A stretch of 64,000 nucleotides of DNA from Phymatolithon calcareum (Eukaryota; Rhodophyta; Florideophyceae; Hapalidiales), in the NCBI GenBank assembly GCA_977006965.1, contig OZ345369.1, forward strand, positions 2,046,001-2,110,000, written 5' to 3'. Shown in pieces: positions 44,050 to 55,262 of the stretch. Under the pieces are notes generated by a model. It was not told the origin of the DNA and made no database searches. It was given only the letters and a program-made list of their open reading frames with translations. The first letter of the stretch is position 1; each line of letters begins with the position of its first letter. A program made the translations under genes and the position numbers.

Positions 44050-44250
44050 ACGTTTACTGGCCGCCGTATTGAGCCCCAGTTGGCGATTAAAATGCATCCA
44101 AAACCAAGCCTCGTTCTGATTGGACCGCAAACAGCATCATCATCGGGAGTCAGGCCCAGTCTATACCGCAACAAATTTGTTCATGTTCATGATGGCTTAT
44201 CATAGGATTTTTATCATAGCAACAAATTTGCTGCGGCGGTCTACACCGAA
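44050..44250 (-). repeat. Dispersed repeat containing a hairpin (copy 1)
   Basis: On the minus strand, ATCATGAACATGAACAAATT then TGTTGCGGTATAGACTGGGC matches 55200-55262 on the plus strand, including the preceding GCTATGATAAAAA. Within this copy AGTCTATACCGCAACAAATT at 44157 and CAAATTTGCTGCGGCGGTCT at 44230 form an imperfect stem around TATCATAG repeats. Confidence 0.75.
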
Positions 44251-44526
44251 ACCGACACTTTGTTCGCCAAACGTGTTCACCATTCCCGCCCTTTTCGATA
44301 AGCAGAAAACTTGATGAGGCATTTTGTCGTACTGGGGTAGTACCACAATCGATGACATTTCGTTTACACCGAAAAGCAATCCTCTGAAAGGGCATCATCC
44401 GTTCCTAAGGCTCTCCTTTCTCCGAAGGACCACTCCTACTGCAGGCAAAGAGTTTGAGCTTCCGTCCAATCCCTTTGTTTGGTCATTAGTGCCTGATCAT
44501 CGAAGGCTGAGCAAGTTGCGTTCTCG

Positions 44527-45073
44527 TTGGTTTTGGCTATCGAACCTTTGATCGCCTGGGAGCACTCAAGACTTATGGAGCCTTCCAAAAGCGGTGTTCT
44601 TCCTGTCGGTAGTTCCGAAAGTACTGAGAGTACAGCTACATCTGCGAGAGTTGGTGCACTTGCAGCACTCTTGCCGCGCCCGACATTCAACACGGAAGCG
44701 AGGGCGGGATCCAATCTACAAAATGCATCTCTTGCAGGCGTGCAAGTTGCAGACATAGTGCAGTCGGCCTCTCCGACAGGGCGGAACGAAAGTCAAGCAG
44801 GGGCCTCTATCTACTTCGCTTGACCGGCGATCACTTCTTGCAGTGCGACCGCTGCTGCCTCGTATCTTTGATGATGAACGAATTCGAGCATTGCTGCGCG
44901 GAACAGAGGAGCGCGAAGCTTCTTCTGAGAGAATTATCGATGCAGCAACAGTTACGAATGCACATGCGGCCTTGGCCGTCTTAGATATGGCCCCTCGAAG
45001 GCCGACATTGGCGACCATTGTTACCTTCGACGAAACGTTGATGTCGGTAGCAGTGCAGTGTCCCGTGCTGTAG
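44527..45073 (+). pseudogene. Possible coding relic, unknown family
   Basis: Two plus-strand frames in different phases look coding by composition: 44527-44823 (SARVGALAALLPRPTFNTEA) and 44843-45073 (RPLLPRIFDDERIRALLRGT, then ATVTNAHAALAVLDMAPRRP). A frameshift would join them. I recognise no domain and cannot exclude chance. Confidence 0.3.
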
Positions 45074-45446
45074 TGTATTAGTTTTTGCTGAATCGTCGGA
45101 GGGGGTTCGATAGGGCTATTCCCGCGGAAAGTGGTCATCAGGAGCCAATGACCGATCGAGAGTATGAAAAACCAACAAACACACAGAGTTAACCTCTTTC
45201 CCGGAAAAAAAGGTTGTTCCATAACTTTAGGTTATGGTATATACCAGGATGTAGTTTTTGGTTTCGGAATGTGATTGGCAGAGAAATCGCCATTCTGGAC
45301 ATCTGATTGGCACGTTAAGGGGATTAAAATGTCAAGATATTTTGAAATAAAATATCTCCTCAATGTTTCCTTAAAATTTCATTTTGTCAGTTTTTCCCAT
45401 GTACCTTTCACGATTTCTGCAGGATGTAAAATCCATAATTTTAAAA

Positions 45447-45480
45447 TTCACGGACAGACGTATGTAAGTCTGTCCGTGAA
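45447..45480. repeat. Perfect hairpin, 13-bp arms
   Basis: TTCACGGACAGAC - 8 nt - GTCTGTCCGTGAA. Confidence 0.9.
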
Positions 45481-46390
45481 CTCCAAGCTAATAACAACGT
45501 CCTCAGTATGGATGTGCGGCATGGACGTGTTATGAATTTGTAGTGGCGAAGTTTCATATTTTAATCCGGAGGGTAGTCCGTTTTTTCGGAATTCAGTTTA
45601 AACATAAGTATGTTAGTTTTCACTGTGCCACGCTGAATGTTTGGCATCACGAAGCGTGTTTCGTAAGCAGAGACGAAATGTTTTTGTGGGATCATCAGCT
45701 CTTTTCACGTTTTTTACCCTAACAATCTAAATCTGGCACTGACTCGAGCTTTCCAATGGCAAATGCAGTTTACTTTTCCCTCCAAAAGTAAACTTTGGGG
45801 GAGCACATTGGGACTTGTACGAAATTGTGATCAGGCCAATGTTTTCTCAGGCGCGTATGCCACGAAGTTGGTGGATTTGGGAGATGAAAGCAGGGACACA
45901 ACTTACTATATAGGGTATGTATAGTACAACAAAGCGGTGGTCGTTGTCTCCCTGTTTCGAATGATGACGGGTTCGCACGACAGAAAACAAAATGGTTAAG
46001 TGCACTGCCAACAGTCCACATCTGCTTCTCGCTCAGGTCCAGCAGAATGTCACACAAATTAAGAAATCACCGCTCCTGGCTGCTGTGATCGACAATGTTT
46101 CAGGCTTGGAATCCTGAGAGTTGCATCCTGGAGAGAGGCATGCACCATGATAGCGAGTGTATTCTTCAGCGTTGTGTCTTTTCCGTGACATCCAGAATAC
46201 TGCACACATAAAGGTAAAGCTTTGTGGTCAGTTAGGGTGGTGTCTAACGCAAGCGGCACCAACACAGGCGCCGGAATGAAAAGTGCCACAAGAAGAAGAG
46301 GTGACCTTGCGGTGTGCACTGCAGTTATTCGAATTGACGGATTCGTAAGAATTGCAGGCACCCGTGTGATAAATTTGACAGTGCATGGAT
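45481..46390. other. Intergenic, no gene recognised
   Basis: Short frames only; the minus frame at 46059-46547 overlaps the start of the RT fragment and is not called. Confidence 0.5.
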
Positions 46391-46399
46391 GACGCAGAA

Positions 46400-47125
46400 C
46401 TACGGCGGGGAGTTGAGGAACTGCATCACCACACATGACAAAGCAGAAGTACCTGTCTCTAAGATTCGTCGCCAAAAATCGAGATACTTTTCTACTTCTT
46501 CCTTCCTTGCCATTACTATGACGTCGTCGGAAAACATGTTCAAGCAAAGGCTCGCATTGGAGTTATTAAGATTAACGGCTGTGACTCTTTCTGCCAGGGT
46601 GTCCATGAGGATTTTTAACAGTGTGGGGCTGGTGGGGGATCCTTGACGGACTCTGCGTTCGTTAGTTCCTTGAGTTCTTACTACGTCGTTCATGACAGTG
46701 AATATAGTCTTCTACAGCGAGAAAAAGGCGAGTATTGCAACATTTGCTGATAGTCTGAGGTCGATTTCTCGCATTAACTTCTCTCTCGGGACTCGGTACT
46801 ATGCTGACTCTAGAACAGGAACTTCTTTTGTACTCCTTCCTTGTCTCACGGATGCTGTGTAAAGGAAGAGTGCCCTCACTGTGCCTTACCTTGGCTGAAA
46901 TCCCATTTGGGGCCTACTGAGTCCCTATTCACCAAGCTTTGGCTGTAACACAATAAATAGCACTTCTGACACTTGATGTTGCTGTGTAATCGGCTACGCG
47001 TTTGCTTGTCATGCTCACTCCAAGATATGAAAGTCCCCACGTTTCACTCAGGTCCTTTCCTGTGAGGTAGAAATTATTTTGTTTTTTCTGAGAAACTGAT
47101 TAGTTGTTGATTAAAAAAGCCCTCA
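46400..47125 (-). mobile_element. LINE reverse-transcriptase palm fragment and rearranged pieces
   Basis: Minus strand 46693-46400: RRVRQGSPTSPTLLKILMD is RT motif B (RQG.P.SP) and NMFSDDVIVMA is the catalytic motif C with Ser for the usual Ala (F-A/S-DD). Upstream, 46950-46770 reads QMGFQPR and RQGRSTKE-like text of the RT N-terminal region. At 47120-46990, LTGKDLSETWGLSYLGVSMT is the YLGV block that should come after motif C. So the pieces are in scrambled order for one LINE: YLGV, then N-terminal, then palm. Probably several truncated insertions. Confidence 0.8.
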
Positions 47126-47134
47126 GTGACACTC

Positions 47135-48060
47135 CTAAGACTGTACGGGAGTGGCATTTCGGACCTTGTTCATCAAGTATATTGCCTGGTCCCTAATACA
47201 GGACTCATCGTGTTCCATGTTATTAGTTATTATGATGCTGTAGAGTAGTAATGAGTCGAGCGCCTTTTCCGTTGCTAGCATTTCTCCGGAATCCGGTTCA
47301 TATTTGCTATGTTCTTGCGCACGGTCTCCAGCTTTCATTCTGCTGGAGCTAAGAATGTATCCGATATTAGCGTCCTGCTCATTTGAGGGACCTGTCGCTT
47401 GCGTACGTAATGGACAGCTGTCGATGTCGCAACTTGGAAAACCTGAGGATGGCCGGGATATCGTCTGGTTTGTCGTACGGAAGTTTCCTCTTTCTTTCTG
47501 CTTCGAGCCTTGCGCGTTCCTCTGCAAACAGTTTTCGTCGGAGGTGACGTGGGGAATTCCCTTCTTGCACATGTCTGAAGGGGGCCGCAAACTGTTCTTT
47601 TTGCAGCATCGCGGCTATATCCCGACTTGCCCACTGTAACTCTTGAAAGTTTCGCTCTCCTCTTGGTTTTGACAAGATAGCCAGATTCCTTGCCTTACCT
47701 CGTCGCAGCATCCTGAATGCTAGTATTTCTCTTCTTTTTACTGGTGGTTGGATCCTGCACAGCAGTCGGAGCCGCTCGATCCTTCCACTTGTAATACCGC
47801 CGAAAATTTGGAATAAGAAGGTTCTTTCTACTTCTTTGATTACTTCTTGTACATCTGAGGACCACGGAGTGAGTGTGGATAGCGTATTCCCACCTTGGTC
47901 GGATCAACGACTTGTAGATACGAATTGCTTTCAAGATGTTCATCCCCCGAGTGAATACTCCAAGTGGTTTCAGTTGTTGTACTGCTGCTTTGACGCCGTG
48001 ATGTCCACGTTCGCATGTTTCTGCCTTTTCTTGCTATTCACCTCGGCTTTTCTTTTCCAG
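47135..48060 (-). mobile_element. LINE family B, post-RT C-terminal fragment (B3)
   Basis: Minus strand: VKAAVQQLKPLGVFTRGMNI, LKAIRIYKSLIRPRWEYAIH, then after a frame change SSDVQEVIKEVERTFLFQIF, RIERLRLLCRIQPPVKRREI, MLRRGKARNLAIL, ARLEAERKRKLPYDKPDDIP. This is the longest readable stretch of the family B C-terminal domain, matching B1 and B4. At least two frameshifts. It ends near a stop around 47.1-47.3 kb without the AATAAA tail. Confidence 0.82.
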
Positions 48061-49015
48061 AATAGGAGCCGAAAAAGAGTCCAATCCTTGGACTTCTTTG
48101 GGATCTCTGGAGGAAATAAAAATTTCCGTAATGAGTTGAAGAACAATATCCTTCAAACAGTCAGCAGTCCGGTGGCACAGAGTTTTTAAAAAAAGCTTCG
48201 TCGTGTCCGTATCTCGTCGAACGGGACGTGCAGGATCTCAAATGCCATTATTTCACCATAAATTGGTTGCGGCCTGCGACTCTTGTCATTTCGGCATAAT
48301 AAAACTATAAAACATGATAGTACAGTCATGAGATCGAGAAGGAAGTTGGCAAAGACGTAGAAGCCGAGAACGAACAGCAAATGATGAAGGGTTGGCATAT
48401 GGATCAGAAGATTGACAAAAAACCGTCCAAAAAGACTCTCCAGCAAGAACGGAAAAAAGACGAAGAAACATATTCAAGAAGAATCCACTCCTCGGCGTCG
48501 ACAAAGATGCACTGGGTCTTTACCCTAAAATGAAGCTATCATAGAAACCTATGTGCCCAATTGTTCACGGGAAGAATTCCACGGAGTCCGTCACTTCTGG
48601 AATACAAACTTGGGCGACATGGGAAATGGTGCACGTTAACCATGCAATAAGTGATGCTAAAGCCTACATCGATAAGAGAAGAAGAAAGGAGAGTCGCAAT
48701 GGCGATTAACATCATCCTCAACCATACTCATTAAGTCATAGGACGGCGAACAAAGCAAGAACAGAGGGCATCAAAGTACCTTTTAACCTCCCGTTGCGTA
48801 GCGAGCCACATTTACAATAAATTGCAATACTTGGGACTATACACACGGGCAATTTGACACAATTGATGTTGTCGTAAACAGCATAGAAATAGTCTGCGAA
48901 GTACCTCTAGGCCTGGCTAAAATAATACTAAAATAATATTAAATTAAATTAAATAAAACTAAAGTTATGGTACTGCGCGAGCGAGCGAGCCCACAATCGA
49001 ATTTGTTCGCTCGGC
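48061..49015. other. Intergenic, A/T-rich toward 49 kb
   Basis: No gene recognised. ATTAAATTAAATTAAATAAA near 48940 borders the candidate transposon end. Confidence 0.5.
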
Positions 49016-49339
49016 GGATCGTCGGGAAGTTGGTGCACTGGACCAGGTCACGGCGGTCTCGTGCCCTCGGCACATCTGGACCCAGTGCCCATGGCAAGGT
49101 GTTCACTATCTTGGCACTAGCCGTGGACAGCGCCCACGGGCACTGCCTTGGACACAGGCCATTAGCCAATCAAAAGGCACAGAAGTCACGCCGTCACGCT
49201 GGGGTATTTGCCCTTGGAGTACCTGGAAAAGATAGGCACATTTGTTGTGTTTTGGGAAATCCGATCTGAAAATTAAAAAATTGGCTTAACTGAAAATCAT
49301 GTAGTGGGAAAAGAAAAGGAAACTGTGCATCGCAAAAGA

Positions 49340-51078
49340 CTACGATCGGTGCTCATGCGAAGCGACGAAGGAATTCAACTTTGACCGCTCATCTTCGGTA
49401 AGGAGGCGAGTAATCTTGATTCTGCCCAGTTGAAGGGAGAGCGGCTCCACCTCGTCTTGACTTTCCTCATCGGCGCTGTCTGGAACTGTCACCAGTCTGC
49501 CGTGAATTCGAAGAGATTCTTTTGCCCAAAGTGGCGCGTGTCCCATATTCATCTGGTTAGCATTGCCGCCGATGACCGATTTAATGAAACTAGTCACCTA
49601 TATACGCGCAGTGTATCAGAAGTATATCACGAGTGTCAGACCAAAGAAGGAAAATCATAAACAAACTCCACTGTGATAACATACCTTAACCCGAGCAAAC
49701 GCCAGAGCGCAAATCGGCATAGTAATGGTCGGGTCCCCGTCAAAAAGAGGGCTCTCCTCGTGTGGCCAAATCTCCGGCAACTCTTTTTCTGAGTTCAACC
49801 CTCGAATCTTATCCTTTATCGCAATGGCTTGCGCACGTGCCTCGCACCGCATGGCATAACATGCCTGCACCCAGGCATTGTTGTATTCGGAGCTGGAGAG
49901 ATAGGACCCTCTGGAAAGCATTCGAACAGCATAGGTTTCCTTCTCTTCTTGACGAGCTCTGCAACTCGGACGAAGCAAGCAAGAGGATGGAGAAAACAAG
50001 AAAAATTCTCGTGTCTGCTGAGAAAAAAGGAGTTAGCAAGAGAACTACTTGGGCAGTGTAATATTAGATCGAAATCAACGTACAATGCGGGAGGCAATGG
50101 CGAAATGGGCCCTGCTCTGCGCCCTAGCCATGAAGCTTGCAACCATAACGGCCTTATCTTTCAACCCCTGTGTGGGCATTGGTGACCTGAGAAAAGACAT
50201 GAGATCTTCTCGAGAAGCACTGCCAGAGTGACCAAAGCGCGCAGCAGAAAGGAGGATAGGAGATGATGATTCAGACATATTAAGATACAGATTCAATGAG
50301 TCACAGCTTGGACGGAGCTGCAGGACAGATTTAAGCTTTATGGAGAGCTTTTGATGTCGAAATAAGAGAAAAAGTCCGGAAAAGACGTTAGTTTGCGTTT
50401 CAAAAGCGTTTCAAAGAGAATTATCGAGAAAAAATAACTTACAAATCCAAGTACTGCAGCTCTCTCCTTGTCTGCGTCGCTTGCAGACGGCTCGCGAGCG
50501 TTACTACCTTGCAAAGTAGCTGAAAGAATTTTTTCGAGCGCAGCGTTTCCTTTTTCAATTGTGCTTACGATTTGAATTAATAGAGCCTTGCTCTCGGCAT
50601 GTTGTTCATTGTCGTCCTCCCGAAGATTAGCAAGCTGTCGGGCAACGGCTTGTATGGAATTGGAGAGCTCGGAAAACCGATGGCTGTAGTCTCTCTCCCT
50701 CGTTATGGATGCGGTCGGGGTTGCAGGCGCACCACCACTCGGGGCTTGAGAGGATCGAAGTGATTTCCGAGGGCGCCCAGCAAGTGAGTCTTCTCCAAGA
50801 CGAGCAGCCCTCGATGTAAATGCGGTTCGCAGCGGAGTAAGTGGGCTGGTGTTCACAAAGCGCGCTGTCCGAGCGGCCTGTGGGGTGTGGCCGGGGGATT
50901 GTAACGAGTTAGGTGGAAGTCCATCACCTGTTCCACGCGTAGGTGAGAGTATTGTTCTCCGCGGGGAATAGTGCGGATATGGTGAAGATCCCCCGTCATA
51001 TTCAGCTGTAGCCAAGTGGCCAGGAGTTTGCCCGGGGCCGCTTATGTCATCCGCAGGTGCACCAGGCGGGAGAGACAT
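49340..51078 (-). CDS. Four-exon gene, Ser/Pro-rich and coiled-coil protein, unknown function
   Basis: Model: exon 1 51078-50443, exon 2 50167-50084, exon 3 50017-49685, exon 4 49597-49340. All junctions are phase 0 with GT-AG introns of 275, 66 and 87 bp (donors GTAAGT, GTACGT, GTATGT), giving 436 aa. Residues 1-~115 are Pro/Ser/Arg-rich and probably disordered (SPRRTILSPTRGTG, TPQAARTARF). About 120-200 is a likely coiled coil (HRFSELSNSIQAVARQLANL, ESKALLIQIVSTIEK). The C-terminal ~220 residues hold KETYAVRMLSRGSYLSSSEY and FIKSVIGGNANQMN-type text of unknown fold, followed by an acidic segment. It sits 565 bp downstream of the transposase on the same strand, so it may be the element's accessory gene. 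A host gene is equally possible. The exon 2 acceptor is the least certain point: the AG 23 bp upstream would give a stop. Confidence 0.7.
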
Positions 51079-51642
51079 AGTTGGTGGAGACGAGGAATGT
51101 GCGCGGAAGGGATACCGCTGTGAAGTTTCGGCAATGAATATCGGACGTCGAGCTTTAAATCGAGACTCTGCGATACCTTTGGAGTCCTTGTATTTTCTGC
51201 CACAGACCGCTTTGTAACTAAAATCTCCCAGGAGTGCAGGGACGGCTGCCGTTTAGGGTATCGGCCACTAATCCCCGTGGATGGAGATATTGTTTGTGTA
51301 ACACGTGGTGGCGGGAAGCAATGGTACGTAACGATTCTGAGTATTTAGGGGGCACCCTAGTCAAGTGGAAGCCATTACTAGTTGAGAACCACGACTTAGC
51401 TGGGTTTCGAGAGAAAGTAAGCAGTGTGCATAAAATAGGGTTCTTCCCATCGTCTTCGTCACACTGTTCACGATTCTTGCGCAGCACGTCAATTGTATTC
51501 TTCGACATTCTCCTACGTTCTCCAATTCAAACCCCGCCCTGCTCTAAAATACTTGCAAACAAAAGCGTCACTTTCAATGTCGCGCTTTATACTGGTAAAA
51601 GACGCAAAGAGCCAGCTTCATTCAGTAAATGTCACAAAACTT

Positions 51643-54606
51643 TCAGTATGTACGCTCAGGTAGAGATGTAAACTGGTATCCTTGCACCAAAAAGAACCGT
51701 GCATAGCGCCTCTCTTCCGGACTATCCCGTATCGCAGCTACAGGGGAAGAAGCTGTGTGACGCTTCGCAAAGTGGAACATGTCAACAACAACGACTACAA
51801 TACGGCGTAAGAAAGTAGATGGGACGCAGTCAATGACTATGTCCTCCTCCGCTCCCCAAGACATAGCATATGAGAATCTGGTGTGCCCAAAAACTTCGAC
51901 AACTTTCCGATTCTCAGGGTCTGGTTCCACCGGAACCAGCCGGCGAACAATAACAAACTTCTTTGCGCTCGCGCGATGATGGCCTCTCTGTAGTATCAGC
52001 TGAATGAAACCGGTCCTTACATCTCCATCGCAGTTGTATTCCACAGCGTCATAACGGGGCCCGGCTCCATTTGCATTCTCGCTTGCGTATGCCGTATGAG
52101 CCGCACTAGTCTTCTCCTGCTGTGTGTGCCACGGAAACAGAGCTGTGAACTTAACCGACTTTTTTCGTTTCCAAACTGGATCAAGAGTAGCCACTTGCCT
52201 TTGTGTCAGTAGGTACTCTGTGACGTCTTCTGCACTCTTTCCACGTAATTGAAGTGAGATTTCCCTGGCCTCGACCAGGAGCTCGCGGCAAATTTGTTGT
52301 GGAAAAGGTGGAGCGGTCGGTTCTGACGAAGAGGTGTCAAGATTTTCTTCATTATCAATAGGAGGATTCGCACTCAGCAGAATGTAAGAAAGGGAGACGG
52401 AAGAAGAATGATCCATAGCTTTCTGTGCGTTCTTCGATGCCTCAGAAATGCTTCTCACTTTTAGCAATTGCCTCCCTAATGAATCCATTCGTCGACTCGT
52501 AGCGTGGTAGCATGCCTTCGTGGTCTTGTGAAGAGTTTCTTTCGCATCGGACTCACCACGTCGACCACATCCAAAGTTTAGGAAATGGTCTTCAATGTGG
52601 TACATCAGTCGGTGCAACTTTGTAGATATTGACGTTCTGAGAACATGAGCAATTTGCAGTGAAGAAGTAAAACATATTTGCTGCAGTTCTTTAACATCTT
52701 CATGGCTTCTGTATCCGGAAGATTCTGCTTCGTTAACTCCACGTAGTCGCATTTGCATTCGGTTCAATGCCAATGCCGCTTGTAACAAGGTATCATCGTC
52801 TGGGCTTGTTTGAGGACAAAGACCCATCAGTGCTACCCAAAGGAAAGGCGTGATTCTTCTGCGCAAGTTTCCTGTCATTCCTGCGTGCACATCGCTGGCG
52901 CTGTTCCAAAACGGTGAAATGTGGAGCCCAGTCACGCGCGGCAAATCTTGACATCTCTGGTTCACTATCCGGACGAGCGCAGCCTTGGTTATTACATTCT
53001 TGTTGTAGTCTCGGCTGCTGAATACTTCAAACGCTTTGTCCGGCAACATTCGTGCCACCCCTAGATCTAACACATGGAGGCGGTCAAAACCAATTGTGTG
53101 GTAAAGATGATATGGCTCTGAACCAAGGCCGTAAATTGCGGCTAAAGCAGGTGGAAGCTCATGCGCACTGACGTTCTTTAGATATTTTCTTGCAGTCCGG
53201 ACGATTACTGGGCTACTCTCAGGGTCATCTGATAGCTTCCGCTGTGCTTTGGCGACCAGAAGCTGATTCAGCACAGTTTCTTGGACATTCCGCGCGCTCT
53301 GTTTTACCCCATATGCCTGTATCGAAAAGACCGAGTCCAACCGCCTGCTTGCCCTCGACGCACCGTTCTCCATGTGATCGTCCACCGCGCTGCCGGCTTC
53401 CCGTTTGTCGTCATTTTGGACACGCGTTGGCATTGTGCATAGTGAGCAGTCCATACAACTTCCCTGTGCCTTCAAACAGAAAAACGATCGCTCTTGCGGT
53501 TGGTCAGAAACTAGGGTGTTCAGACGAAGTAGAACAAGTTTGCCTTCAAATATTGCCCCGTCCCGGGATGCCTCAATTACTTCCGCTAAAAGCAGGAAAA
53601 GAAACCTCTGAAAAAGCTCGCCCCTCGCATCTCGCAATTTACCAGCAGAGAACAAACCACTGTCCACATGCAGACTTGGTGCAATACCGACTTCGTGCCA
53701 TGTGTTTGAGGCACATTTCACATTAACTAGACGGGCTCTTACTGAGTTCGCGCTCTGCGTGCCGGAGCTGGAAAGAACTGCGCTGTCGGCGTACAAGTCG
53801 AATAAAATCATTGGCATTTTTTGCTTGTTCGCTTCTGTGTACCGCTTGAACGAATTACTGTCCAATGCCGACGAGACCACGCGCACAGAATTTCGCTTGG
53901 TCTCTTGGAAAGGCAGTATGGCCGAAATCCCTCCGGCGGCTTCCAATTCTCCAAATATGACTTCCTTCAAACTGCGGAACACGCCAGTCTTGTTGGTTCC
54001 ATGGAGCCCTGACGAAATTTTAGCAACACGCCAGCCCTTCCGAGCGACGTCCAACTTTCTCCAGTCTTCAACATACCTCAAAAACGATCCCTTCGTAACG
54101 AACTGCTTCCTGAAATCAGTACGACCAGGACCAAGAGAAGTGTTACTCACACATACCGCAAGGTCATAGTGATCTTCTATCTCTCCTCTCGAGTACTGAT
54201 TGCTGCAGCAGAACGATATGAGTGTTTTCGCCAAATCGCAGAGCTCAGAAATTGGAGGGTGAAGCAATGCGCAGAAATCAAAAGCGGGAGCAGAGGAATC
54301 GTTGTACGACTTATAAAAGTCGTAAACTCTGTCTGCCGTGTTTCCATGCACGTTTTGACGACAAATTTGGGATTCTTGACCATGATTGACACGCGATTGA
54401 AAAACTGAAACCACTCTATCTCCATGATGCTCAATAGATTCAACGTTGTCCGTGATTTGGCGAGAGTGAGAATCTGTGCTCCTGGTACCCTTTGTTGCTG
54501 CATTGCTTTCTACTCCATCGTGCCGGTGAACCATCCATTGATGCCGACCGAATAATACCGCATTGGCGAACCGTATGTTGCATGATCCGCATGTGAAGCA
54601 ATTCAT
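51643..54606 (-). CDS. Transposase-like protein with N-terminal zinc finger (987 aa)
   Basis: One uninterrupted frame; the first ATG is at 54606. It opens with a C2H2-type finger, CGSCNIRFANAVLFGRHQWM then VH (C-x2-C-x12-H-x4-H). About residues 270-400 read MPMILFDLYADSAVLSSSGT, then a conserved SVRARLVNVKCA/EVGIAPSLH stretch and a Cys-rich GSCMDCSLCTMPTR. This is the order of the Plavaka/CACTA transposase core (acidic first strand, then C-x2-C-x2-C). About residue 535-555, GFDRLHVLDLGVARMLPDKA matches the D-LH-LDLGV motif of that group. The C-terminal ~180 residues (ALFPWHTQQ, GPRYDAVEYN) fit the RYD... domain seen after the core. Family assignment is from memory of motifs. The intact 3-kb frame suggests recent function or domestication. 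Confidence 0.72.
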   Translation of the reverse strand: MNCFTCGSCNIRFANAVLFGRHQWMVHRHDGVESNAATKGTRSTDSHSRQITDNVESIEHHGDRVVSVFQSRVNHGQESQICRQNVHGNTADRVYDFYKSYNDSSAPAFDFCALLHPPISELCDLAKTLISFCCSNQYSRGEIEDHYDLAVCVSNTSLGPGRTDFRKQFVTKGSFLRYVEDWRKLDVARKGWRVAKISSGLHGTNKTGVFRSLKEVIFGELEAAGGISAILPFQETKRNSVRVVSSALDSNSFKRYTEANKQKMPMILFDLYADSAVLSSSGTQSANSVRARLVNVKCASNTWHEVGIAPSLHVDSGLFSAGKLRDARGELFQRFLFLLLAEVIEASRDGAIFEGKLVLLRLNTLVSDQPQERSFFCLKAQGSCMDCSLCTMPTRVQNDDKREAGSAVDDHMENGASRASRRLDSVFSIQAYGVKQSARNVQETVLNQLLVAKAQRKLSDDPESSPVIVRTARKYLKNVSAHELPPALAAIYGLGSEPYHLYHTIGFDRLHVLDLGVARMLPDKAFEVFSSRDYNKNVITKAALVRIVNQRCQDLPRVTGLHISPFWNSASDVHAGMTGNLRRRITPFLWVALMGLCPQTSPDDDTLLQAALALNRMQMRLRGVNEAESSGYRSHEDVKELQQICFTSSLQIAHVLRTSISTKLHRLMYHIEDHFLNFGCGRRGESDAKETLHKTTKACYHATSRRMDSLGRQLLKVRSISEASKNAQKAMDHSSSVSLSYILLSANPPIDNEENLDTSSSEPTAPPFPQQICRELLVEAREISLQLRGKSAEDVTEYLLTQRQVATLDPVWKRKKSVKFTALFPWHTQQEKTSAAHTAYASENANGAGPRYDAVEYNCDGDVRTGFIQLILQRGHHRASAKKFVIVRRLVPVEPDPENRKVVEVFGHTRFSYAMSWGAEEDIVIDCVPSTFLRRIVVVVVDMFHFAKRHTASSPVAAIRDSPEERRYARFFLVQGYQFTSLPERTY

Positions 54607-55199
54607 AGTGACCTCCAACGACAAAAATCCAGCGCTGAGAGCAGGACGGTAAGAGAGCCAGCGGAGAATTCTGTTGCTGGGGAGGTCGCAGACTGAGCCG
54701 TTGAATTACTAATAACACAGACTTTGCTCAAAACATGAAATTTTGTTAGTACATTTCCCTGTTTCCACGAGACTTAGAGGGTGCAAGAAATAGGAATGAA
54801 TTAAAAGTTTTAATAAAATAAATAATTTATATTATTGCCTTTTCGACTTTGAACAGACGCAATTTCCAGATTCGAAACAAAACTTGAAAAACTAATCCTG
54901 CTTCCGGAGTGACGAGTCCCAACACGTATCGTCGCTATACCACTCAAGATTGCGACAAGTGTCCTTCGATAGTGTCCCGTGGCTGGGAAAATACAGCGGG
55001 AAGCAATGGGCACAATTTCGTGACTTAGTCACCGCTGGTCGAGGAGGGCTCCCATTGGCCGGGTCATGAAATCATGCCCAGGTCACTTGAGTCCTGTGTC
55101 CTGGCGCAGTGCGCGAAGTTCCCGACGATGTCGGCATGTTGGATGCAAGCATTTCTACGCTGTGCTGTAGCCAATGGCATTCCCAGATTCAATTTCGCT

Positions 55200-55262
55200 A
55201 TGATAAAAAAAACCCAACATGAACATTTGTTGCGGTATAGACTGGGCCTCACTGCTATCTCC
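55200..55262 (+). repeat. Dispersed repeat (copy 2)
   Basis: GCTATGATAAAAA, AACATGAACA, then TTTGTTGCGGTATAGACTGG, matching the minus strand at 44.15-44.22 kb. Lies just outside the right inverted repeat of the candidate transposon. Confidence 0.75.

Larger units (their letters stand above)
49016..55134 (-). mobile_element. Candidate two-gene DNA transposon (CACTA/Plavaka-like)
   Basis: The interval is bracketed by an imperfect ~36-bp inverted repeat: 49016-49050 (GATCGTCGGGAAGTTGGTGC on plus) and 55097-55134 (CAGTGCGCGAAGTTCCCGAC). It contains a transposase-like gene and a multi-exon second gene, both on the minus strand. That layout recalls CACTA elements (transposase plus DNA-binding partner). 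Outer termini (CACTA-type) and a target duplication were not found, so these repeats may be subterminal or coincidental. Confidence 0.45.
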
